Assembly: GCA_040758525.1 (NCBI GenBank)
Contig: JBFLVQ010000588.1
Coordinates: forward strand, 1-6,095
Direction: 5' to 3'
Source of the DNA: JBFLVQ01 sp040758525
Lineage (GTDB): Bacteria > Acidobacteriota > Blastocatellia > Chloracidobacteriales > JADJPF01
DNA length: 6,095 bases
Part shown: piece by piece, positions 1 to 4,473 of the stretch
Layout: every line of letters begins with the position of its first letter
How positions within the stretch are numbered: position 1 is the first letter of the stretch
Made by a program: the position numbers and the translations under genes
Notes under the pieces: model-generated
The model's input: the letters and a program-made list of their open reading frames with translations, nothing else
Told to the model about the DNA's origin: nothing
Databases searched by the model: none

Positions 1-570
1 GGTCTTATTGCCAATTTGCCAAAATTGACTGAGCCTCCAGCATCGCTAGATAATTTTCGTAAGAATCGTATACAAACTCCATTATTAAAAGCAAATGGGA
101 ATCTAAAACTGAACGAACCAATACTATATCCAGTTATTGTTGGACGGGACGCACCATCGGGTCGCAATATGATGTTTGCAAAATTTATCGAAATCATGAA
201 CTATGCTGAGCGAGAATTACTGATAAAACATATCTGGCCGCCATTTCCAACGACTTTGCTTGACTGCTGTTCAATACTGAATCGGGAAACCTACTACTTT
301 GATAATTGTCAGGCCGATCAAGTAATACAGATTAATATTATAGGAAAGTTTCTTGCTTGTTCTACAAATCTTCATGGAGCTTCAGCAGATATAATTTCAG
401 CGGGGATCTTACAATTTGCCATAGAGCTTTATGAACAGAAGAGCAATAAGCTGCTGGTCGTTTCTAAGTCTAAAAAACTCCTTGCCGTACCATCTGCTAA
501 AAATAGTCTTTTACGAGATGCAGAACGGTTGCTTCTACACCATGGAGAAACTACTGCTAATCCATCTTAA
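1..570 (+). CDS. LnmK/Pnap_2097-like double-hot-dog biosynthetic protein, C-terminal part (5' end outside window)
   Basis: The reading frame is open from base 1 and ends at TAA 568-570, giving 189 visible residues; the N-terminal part lies upstream. I recognise the second hot-dog half of the LnmK/Pnap_2097 family from two stretches: DAPSGRNMMFAKFIEIMNYA (visible residues 50-69), at the place where relatives carry an NGAGLLYFxxYPxIxDxAE-type helix, and NRETYYFDNCQAD (94-106), matching the family's 'R-x-x-x-YFGNCDA' strand. The characterised member LnmK is a bifunctional acyltransferase/decarboxylase that turns methylmalonyl-CoA into propionyl-ACP in leinamycin biosynthesis; it is about 320 residues long, so roughly 130 residues would be missing here. 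An acyl carrier protein gene follows after 26 nt, the same pairing as LnmK with LnmL. The substrate cannot be inferred, because the N-terminal half with the reported catalytic tyrosine is out of view. The TTG at 16 is probably an internal leucine codon. The family call is from memory of motifs and is moderately sure. Confidence 0.62.
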   Translation, partial: GLIANLPKLTEPPASLDNFRKNRIQTPLLKANGNLKLNEPILYPVIVGRDAPSGRNMMFAKFIEIMNYAERELLIKHIWPPFPTTLLDCCSILNRETYYFDNCQADQVIQINIIGKFLACSTNLHGASADIISAGILQFAIELYEQKSNKLLVVSKSKKLLAVPSAKNSLLRDAERLLLHHGETTANPS

Positions 571-596
571 ATCTCTTAAAGCCGGGATAGATTCTT

Positions 597-854
597 ATGG
601 ATAATTTAGAGAAGATAATACATAAAGTAATTTTAGATATTGCCAATCAACGATCTACATTCTTGGATAGAATAGATTCCAATCATCTACTGGTAGAAGA
701 TCTTCGGTTTGGCTCACTCGATATTGCTCAGTTGGTCGCTACCCTAGAGTGCAAGCTTGGTATTGATCCATTTACTACACAAATAACGATTACCCGCATC
801 CGTACGGTTGATGATTTATGTAATGCATATCGTAATTTCCACTCGTCTACTTGA
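597..854 (+). CDS. Acyl carrier protein
   Basis: This 85-residue protein has the size and helix pattern of a free-standing type II acyl carrier protein. The predicted phosphopantetheine attachment site is Ser40 in DLRFGSLDIAQLVATLE (residues 35-51), at the start of helix II; the C-terminal TIRTVDDL-like segment (TRIRTVDDLCNAY, about 66-78) matches the helix IV region of carrier proteins. Canonical carriers have Asp-Ser-Leu; here the residue before Ser is Gly, giving Gly-Ser-Leu-Asp, a variation I also associate with carriers beside LnmK-like enzymes. It would be cytoplasmic and carry acyl groups as thioesters for the enzymes encoded on either side. The start is ATG 597, 26 nt after the upstream stop, with a weak purine-rich GGGATAG at 584-590. 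The stop is TGA 852-854. Gene order suggests co-transcription with both neighbours. Confidence 0.85.
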   Translation: MDNLEKIIHKVILDIANQRSTFLDRIDSNHLLVEDLRFGSLDIAQLVATLECKLGIDPFTTQITITRIRTVDDLCNAYRNFHSST

Positions 855-880
855 GCATTGTCAAGCCTAGACGAAATAGA

Positions 881-886
881 AGGAGG
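881..886 (+). promoter_or_regulatory. Ribosome binding site fixing the thioesterase start at GTG 891
   Basis: A perfect AGGAGG lies 4 nt before the in-frame GTG at 891. The alternative upstream TTG at 858 has no comparable site and would start only 3 nt after the acyl carrier protein stop. The shorter product also begins directly with the hydrophobic segment typical of the family. Confidence 0.8.
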
Positions 887-890
887 TTCT

Positions 891-1427
891 GTGAGTCTAT
901 ACATACGCTTTATTATTACGCTTATTAAGGGCTTTTTTAACCGGCAATTGTTGGGGCCTCTTGATGAATCAACTATTACTTTTCGAGTCCTGCCAAATGA
1001 TCTGGATTTAAATGGTCATATGAACAATGGCCGTTACCTAACAATAATGGATTTGGGCCGAATCAATCTCATACACAAAATGGGGCTTTTAAGGATTGTT
1101 GTGCAGCGCCATTGGTTTCCCGTGGTAACTGCAGTAACTACCAGTTTTTATCGGCCATTGAAGCTGTTTCAAACTTACCGATTAAAGAGCCGTGTTATCT
1201 GTTGGGATGAAAAATATTTCTTTGTTGAGCAGCAGTTTGAACGCAATGGTAAATTGATAGCTACCGGTATAGTTAAAGTGTTGATACGCAGTCGAGCAGG
1301 AAATGTCCAAACTGAGCAAGTGATAAATGCGATGGGTTCTGACGTTATTTCTCCCAATATACCTCTAGCCATTGAGGCTTGGCAAAGATCTGAGTCACTC
1401 ACGGTTGCAGAAACAGTGCTGAGGTAA
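891..1427 (+). CDS. Hot-dog fold acyl thioesterase (4HBT/THEM6-like)
   Basis: A 178-residue single hot-dog protein when started at GTG 891. It has a short hydrophobic N-terminus (LYIRFIITLIKGFF, residues 3-16), then the 4HBT-type active-site segment DLDLNGHMNNGRYLTIMDL (37-55), whose 'D-x-N-x-H-M-N-N-x-x-Y' pattern holds the Asp/His/Asn residues used for thioester hydrolysis or positioning. The following strands (VVTAVTTSFYRPL, then FVEQQFERNGKLIATGIVKV) fit the remaining hot-dog sheet. Relatives hydrolyse acyl-CoA or acyl-ACP; the substrate is not readable from sequence. Lying 36 nt after the acyl carrier protein gene, it is a good candidate for releasing or editing the acyl group on that carrier. 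Some of the hydrophobic N-terminus could touch the membrane, but it is too short and too charged for a sure membrane helix. The stop is TAA 1425-1427. Confidence 0.8.
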   Translation: MSLYIRFIITLIKGFFNRQLLGPLDESTITFRVLPNDLDLNGHMNNGRYLTIMDLGRINLIHKMGLLRIVVQRHWFPVVTAVTTSFYRPLKLFQTYRLKSRVICWDEKYFFVEQQFERNGKLIATGIVKVLIRSRAGNVQTEQVINAMGSDVISPNIPLAIEAWQRSESLTVAETVLR

Positions 1428-1516
1428 CAGATCCGTCTGATCATATTGAGTGTAATCCGGCTTGTCTTAGAAAAAGATTAATATTCTTTACACCTAGGCA
1501 GATATTGTTGTTGCCA

Positions 1517-1546
1517 TTGATCTGAAGTGTGCAATGATTCTACAAT
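1517..1546 (+). promoter_or_regulatory. Candidate sigma-70 promoter for the leader/rsgA unit
   Basis: TTGATC at 1517-1522 (4 of 6 matches to TTGACA) is followed after 18 nt by TACAAT at 1541-1546 (5 of 6 to TATAAT). Transcription would start near 1553 and give a 5' leader of about 45 nt before the small open frame. A TTGCCA at 1511-1516 is a better -35 match but is 24 nt from the -10, too far. AT-rich DNA gives such matches by chance. Confidence 0.35.
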
Positions 1547-1597
1547 AGTACTAGGCGCAAATGACTGCGACCAATATTTCAATGTAAAGGAGAGAAT

Positions 1598-1678
1598 ATG
1601 ACTATGAAGAGAATGAGAAAAGATATTGCCGATCGTGTACAGCATAAGCTTAAGGAGGTGGGGGAGATCCTCATTTAG
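1598..1678 (+). CDS. Possible 26-residue leader peptide or small protein upstream of rsgA
   Basis: The frame runs ATG 1598 to TAG 1676-1678 and encodes a short, strongly basic peptide beginning MTMKRMRKDIADRVQ and ending EVGEILI. It has a very good ribosome binding site, AAAGGAG at 1586-1592, five bases before ATG, which argues that it is translated; most random short frames lack this. I recognise no family. The peptide could form one amphipathic helix. Its last four sense codons before the Ile codon and stop lie in the left arm of an RNA hairpin (1661-1672), so a ribosome finishing this frame would open that hairpin. Alternatives are a small orphan protein or the remnant of a decayed gene; no continuation was found in other frames after the stop. 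No evident stalling motif or run of a single amino acid codon is present. Confidence 0.4.
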   Translation: MTMKRMRKDIADRVQHKLKEVGEILI

Positions 1679-1714
1679 TTCTTTGTGCCAATAGGCATAA
1701 AAAGAGGATTCCCC
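1661..1714 (+). promoter_or_regulatory. Long imperfect RNA hairpin in the rsgA leader
   Basis: GGGGAGATCCTC (1661-1672) pairs with GAGGATTCCCC (1704-1714) as 11 base pairs with one bulged base. Inside it TTTGTGCC (1682-1689) pairs with GGCATAAA (1694-1701) as 8 base pairs including one G-U, closed by the tetraloop AATA. An asymmetric internal loop (1673-1681 against 1702-1703) contains the TAG stop of the small open frame. No T-run follows 1714, so it is not a standard intrinsic terminator. The right arm can pair instead with the rsgA ribosome binding site: GGATTCC (1706-1712) with GGAATCT (1745-1751), 7 pairs including one G-U. The pairings are read directly; the regulatory role is inference. 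Confidence 0.45.
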
Positions 1715-1740
1715 TGCAATATCAGGTTCATTGAGCTAGC

Positions 1741-1746
1741 AGGAGG
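1741..1746 (+). promoter_or_regulatory. rsgA ribosome binding site fixing the TTG start
   Basis: AGGAGG stands 8 nt before TTG 1755 and supports this rare start codon. The resulting N-terminus, M-D-L-A-S-L-G-W-N, matches the conserved beginning of many RsgA proteins. Two of its G residues (1745-1746) lie in a stretch that can pair with 1706-1712. Confidence 0.8.
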
Positions 1747-1754
1747 AATCTGCA

Positions 1755-2819
1755 TTGGATTTAGCATCTTTAGGCTGGAATCAGTTTTTTGCCAAACATT
1801 TTGAACCGTATGCCAGTGAACATTATCGTGCTGGCAGAATAGCCTTAGAACAGAAGAGCAGTTATAGAGTCTACACCGAAGAAGGCGAGTTATGGGCTGA
1901 GATTTCAGGCCGTATGCGCCACCAGGCAATCAGTCGTGTTGACCTGCCTGCGGTGGGAGACTGGGTAGTCCTCAGTATTCGTATTGACGAACAACGCGCT
2001 ACCATCCATCAAGTCCTACCACGTAAAAGTAAATTTTCCCGTAAAGTCAAAGAAAAAAGGACTGTCGAACAGATTGTCGCAGCCAATATCGATACACTCT
2101 TCTTAGTTGTGGGATTAGATAATGATTTCAATCTAAGAAGGATTGAGCGTTATCTTATTCTTGCCTGGGAGAGTGGAGCTAGACCTATCATTCTGCTTAA
2201 TAAAGCAGATCTTTGTCGAGAGCTAGATGCACGTATGGCGGCAGTAGAATCGGTTGCCGCAGGCGTGCCGATCTGCCTGCTTAGTGCTGCGAATAATGAA
2301 GGACTAGAGGCGCTTGGTGAGTTCATCAAAGCCGGTGAGACAATCTCACTGGTAGGATCATCTGGCGTAGGCAAGTCAACCATAATCAATTGTTTGTTAG
2401 GCAAACAGTATCAACGAGTCCAGGAGGTACGAGAACATGACCATAGAGGTAAACATACTACTAGTTATCGAGAGTTGATTCTCTTACCATCAGGTGGATT
2501 AATTATAGATACTCCTGGTATGAGAGAACTGCAACTCTGGACTAGTGAAAAAGGCTTCCAGGATGCTTTTGATGAGATCGAAACACTCAATCGTAGTTGC
2601 CGATTTCGTAATTGTCAGCACCAAGATGAACCAGGGTGCGCAATTAAAGAGTCGCTCGAAGATGGCAGCCTAGATATTGAGCGCTTCAACAACTATCAAA
2701 AGCTGCAACGAGAACTCCACTATCTGCAAATAAGACAGGATCAGCGATCAGCACTAGCGGAAAAAGCAAAATGGAAGAAGATCCATCAAGCACAAAAGAG
2801 ATATAAAAATCGCTGGTAG
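1755..2819 (+). CDS. rsgA: Ribosome small subunit-dependent GTPase RsgA (YjeQ)
   Basis: This 354-residue protein has the full RsgA layout. An N-terminal OB-fold domain (about 1-105) is followed by a circularly permuted GTPase domain whose motifs come in the diagnostic order G4-G5-G1-G3: NKAD (149-152), SAA (177-179), the P-loop GSSGVGKST (201-209), a G2-region RGKHTT (231-236) and DTPG (252-255). The C-terminal zinc-binding domain shows Cys282, Cys287, His289 and Cys295, followed by a basic tail (about 335-354). RsgA binds the 30S subunit near the decoding centre and uses GTP hydrolysis in late maturation and release of assembly factors; (p)ppGpp inhibits it in studied bacteria. The length is normal and all key residues are present. 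It starts at TTG with a strong ribosome binding site. It is transcribed alone or with the short open frame upstream, and converges with the sigma/anti-sigma operon. Confidence 0.96.
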   Translation: MDLASLGWNQFFAKHFEPYASEHYRAGRIALEQKSSYRVYTEEGELWAEISGRMRHQAISRVDLPAVGDWVVLSIRIDEQRATIHQVLPRKSKFSRKVKEKRTVEQIVAANIDTLFLVVGLDNDFNLRRIERYLILAWESGARPIILLNKADLCRELDARMAAVESVAAGVPICLLSAANNEGLEALGEFIKAGETISLVGSSGVGKSTIINCLLGKQYQRVQEVREHDHRGKHTTSYRELILLPSGGLIIDTPGMRELQLWTSEKGFQDAFDEIETLNRSCRFRNCQHQDEPGCAIKESLEDGSLDIERFNNYQKLQRELHYLQIRQDQRSALAEKAKWKKIHQAQKRYKNRW

Positions 2820-2837
2820 CAAAGTGAATTATCTATT

Positions 2838-2868
2838 CGGCAGTGTGTCCACTATGGGCTCACTGCCG
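2838..2868. terminator. Hairpin between convergent genes, probable shared terminator
   Basis: CGGCAGTG (2838-2845) pairs with CACTGCCG (2861-2868) as 8 perfect base pairs. After a T-T mismatch the stem continues with GTCC (2847-2850) against GGGC (2856-2859, one G-U), closing on the 5-base loop ACTAT. It starts 18 nt after the rsgA stop and covers the stop and last two sense codons of the minus-strand gene. Only weak T-rich sequence follows on either side, so termination efficiency is uncertain. Confidence 0.55.
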
Positions 2869-3801
2869 CTTAACATAGAATGAGTAATCTTCTATCTCTT
2901 CAAACTTGCCGTCACGAGTTATACCAGTAAGCTTAATAATATAGTTTTCATCAATAAAAAGATTTTTGTGTAGATTTACTGCCAAATACTTCAATCTATC
3001 GTTCTTTACTCTACTAATATTTTGATGGCAGATCTCTTTTCCTTCTGCAGTTCTAAATTGTGCCAGGAATGATTCATATTTATTTAGATTGCTAGAATAG
3101 AGTTGAAATTGAATAGTTACACTCTGAGAAGGAATGATAAGCTGTTTTGTACTGTTACTATCCCTCATTGACAGTGAGCTTAGCGCAAATACCAGAGGTA
3201 AATTTTCACTTAGCGATTGTTTTTCAGGTTTAGATATACTTTTTGATTGCTGGTTCTGTAATTTTTCTAGCCGAACTGTTAAATCGCTTAATTGCTCCTG
3301 TTGTTCAGTAAGCTGTTTTTCCAATATCGTTTCCTTAGTCTGTAATTGCTGTAACTGAGATTTTAGTTGTAGGTTTTTGCTATATAACCAGATTCCACCG
3401 CAACCGACTATTAATATAATTGCAAATGCCATGAGAGTTCGTAAGCTTGAAAATTGTCTCCATTGCTGAGCTAGGGCTTCTCTCCAGGACAAATTTAATT
3501 GCACTTTAGGCTTTAGTGTTTCACTCTGCTGTTTTGGAGTTGCTAAATGTCGATTAATAATTTTTGCGATCTCTATACGATCTTTATATATAGAATTAGC
3601 AACAAACCTTGTGGAAAAGCGTTTCTGTAGATGCTCTGGCAATTTATCCTTAACATAGGCATCTATTAGCTCGTCCTCTATAGCAAGAGCTTGTTCAAAC
3701 ACATCTTCATTAGAGAAATATTGTTCTTCTAAAACTATCTGCTCTTCTTCAGATAATTCACCTAAAATATATGAAATTACTTGCTCTTCTTTAATATTCA
3801 T
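2860..3801 (-). CDS. Single-pass membrane anti-sigma-like protein without zinc motif
   Basis: A 313-residue protein encoded directly after the sigma factor gene (9 nt between stop and start). The N-terminal cytoplasmic part (about 1-115) begins with the helical pattern YILGELSEEEQ...LEEQYF...EDELIDAYV (11-50), which I associate with anti-sigma-like partners of sigma factors in Acidobacteriota-type genomes; the His-x3-Cys-x2-Cys zinc motif of classical ZAS anti-sigma factors is absent. A membrane helix spans about 122-140 (TLMAFAIILIVGCGGIWLY). It is followed by a Gln/Leu/Lys-rich coiled coil (about 143-187) and a C-terminal outer domain of mostly beta strands (about 200-313) of no family I can name. 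With more basic residues on the N-terminal side of the helix (WREALAQQWRQFSSLR), the C-terminus should face outward. The likely role is to bind the sigma factor at the membrane and release it on an outside or proteolytic signal. The ATG has AGGAAA at 3812-3807, overlapping the sigma stop, which suggests translational coupling. The role is inferred from context. Confidence 0.7.
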   Translation of the reverse strand: MNIKEEQVISYILGELSEEEQIVLEEQYFSNEDVFEQALAIEDELIDAYVKDKLPEHLQKRFSTRFVANSIYKDRIEIAKIINRHLATPKQQSETLKPKVQLNLSWREALAQQWRQFSSLRTLMAFAIILIVGCGGIWLYSKNLQLKSQLQQLQTKETILEKQLTEQQEQLSDLTVRLEKLQNQQSKSISKPEKQSLSENLPLVFALSSLSMRDSNSTKQLIIPSQSVTIQFQLYSSNLNKYESFLAQFRTAEGKEICHQNISRVKNDRLKYLAVNLHKNLFIDENYIIKLTGITRDGKFEEIEDYSFYVKRQ

Positions 3802-3810
3802 AAGAATTTC

Positions 3811-4392
3811 CTAGTCGAATCCTTGAATACAGTTCTTTATACATTTCTCCAGGGTTACACGAGTGCGGTGAATCTTAATTCTCAAGTGACCGCCTGGTAT
3901 ACCAAGCCGATCGGCAATCAATTTTCTGCTCTCAATACTCTCTTCTTCACTATAGTACTCAATAAAAAGTTTGCGATTCTCATCAGAAAGCTCTGCTAAA
4001 CATTTATCTAGACACTCAAGCTTAGCTTCCATTATCAATCTATTATCTTGCTGTCGCTCCAATTCATCAGGATTATTGTTGGAATGCTGATTCATCATTA
4101 TATGATCAATCATAGCTAACTCTTTTTTCCGCTTATACAAATACTCTTTCAGAATATTGCGCGCAATACTATGAAAATAGATATATGGATCTTTAGCTCT
4201 GATCTGTTCGCCTTGATAGATCTTCTCAGCAACACGATTAATTGCATCATCTGCATACTCTTCATAGAATGGACAACCTTGCCATTGAAAAAATTTAATT
4301 AATCGTAACCTGACACTCTCATATGTTCTTCCTGCCTGTTCGCGATTAGTATTAAGCCAAAGAAGTAATGCATCAAATGCTTCTTTGGTCAT
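3811..4392 (-). CDS. ECF-like sigma-70 family RNA polymerase sigma factor
   Basis: A 193-residue protein (from ATG 4392) with two sigma regions. Region 2 covers about 28-90, with DDAINRVAEKIY (48-59) and the FHSIARNILKEYLYKRK segment (73-89) corresponding to the core-binding and -10-recognising helices. Region 4 covers about 131-189, with LSDENRKLFIEYY (135-147) and a helix-turn-helix SRKLIADRLGIPGGHLRIK (155-173) that would read the -35 element. The spacer between them (about 93-125) is polar and short, with no region 3, as in ECF-type factors. The opening MTKEAFDALLLWLNTNREQAG is typical of a group I know from Acidobacteriota-like genomes. The protein would direct RNA polymerase to a small regulon, possibly including its own operon. 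It is followed 9 nt later by the anti-sigma-like gene and preceded by the CHAT gene. An upstream in-frame ATG at 4422 lacks a good ribosome binding site, so the shorter form is preferred. Confidence 0.88.
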   Translation of the reverse strand: MTKEAFDALLLWLNTNREQAGRTYESVRLRLIKFFQWQGCPFYEEYADDAINRVAEKIYQGEQIRAKDPYIYFHSIARNILKEYLYKRKKELAMIDHIMMNQHSNNNPDELERQQDNRLIMEAKLECLDKCLAELSDENRKLFIEYYSEEESIESRKLIADRLGIPGGHLRIKIHRTRVTLEKCIKNCIQGFD

Positions 4393-4473
4393 ATTGCAAT
4401 CCTTTTTTCTCGATGCCTGCATTATTACTTACACTCACTTATAAGAATAACTGTTCTAGCTGGCTCTTTTCTC
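4393..4473 (-). other. 81-bp gap between CHAT gene and sigma factor gene
   Basis: This gap is AT-rich and contains the sigma ribosome binding site. AATAAT (minus strand, 4426-4421) is a fair -10 match and AGAAC (4457-4453) vaguely resembles an ECF -35 core, but no pair with proper spacing stands out, and there is no terminator hairpin after the CHAT stop. Read-through from the CHAT gene is therefore plausible, and an additional internal promoter cannot be excluded. Confidence 0.3.
4400..4404 (-). promoter_or_regulatory. Ribosome binding site fixing the sigma factor start
   Basis: On the minus strand AAGGA lies 7 nt before ATG 4392. The alternative ATG at 4422 is preceded by GTAAGTAAT, which has no useful match to the 16S tail. 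The choice removes ten N-terminal residues. Confidence 0.7.

Larger units (their letters stand above)
1428..1754 (+). other. 327-bp region between thioesterase gene and rsgA
   Basis: No large gene is seen on either strand. The first 90 bases hold only short inverted repeats (for example CAGA-TCCG-TCTG at 1428-1439) without a T-run, so no convincing terminator for the upstream cassette is visible. From 1517 on it holds a candidate promoter, a 26-codon open frame, an imperfect hairpin and the rsgA ribosome binding site, each listed separately. The arrangement suggests a regulated leader for rsgA rather than plain spacer. Confidence 0.5.

Noticed and set aside
16..570. TTG at 16 as the true start of the first gene
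   Set aside because: The frame is open to base 1, no ribosome binding site precedes it in the few bases available, and the family has another hot-dog half upstream.
858..890. TTG at 858 as the thioesterase start
   Set aside because: The AGGAGG at 881-886 directly before GTG 891 is far better placed, and the extra 11 residues do not resemble family sequence.
1175..1444. An 89-codon minus-strand frame over the thioesterase gene
   Set aside because: It is antisense to a clear hot-dog protein, shows no motif and has no support from spacing or neighbours.
1598..1678. Small frame as a remnant of a duplicated acyl carrier protein
   Set aside because: Both share a short GATATTGCC stretch near their starts, but the encoded peptides do not align beyond a few residues.
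1661..1714. Leader hairpin as an intrinsic terminator
   Set aside because: No T-run follows the stem, and the next gene on the strand is only about 40 nt away with its own strong ribosome binding site.
1675..1929. An 84-codon minus-strand frame over the rsgA start and leader
   Set aside because: It has no recognisable domain and overlaps the well-supported rsgA N-terminus; treated as chance.
2150..2404. An 84-codon minus-strand frame inside rsgA
   Set aside because: It is antisense to the GTPase motifs and low in complexity (Ser/Ala/Pro-rich), typical of a shadow frame.
3134..3358. A 74-codon plus-strand frame over the anti-sigma coiled coil
   Set aside because: Its Cys/Ser-rich composition mirrors the Gln/Leu coiled-coil codons on the other strand; no independent evidence.
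3781..3999. A 72-codon plus-strand frame across the sigma/anti-sigma junction
   Set aside because: It lies antisense to sigma region 4 and shows no motif or family match.
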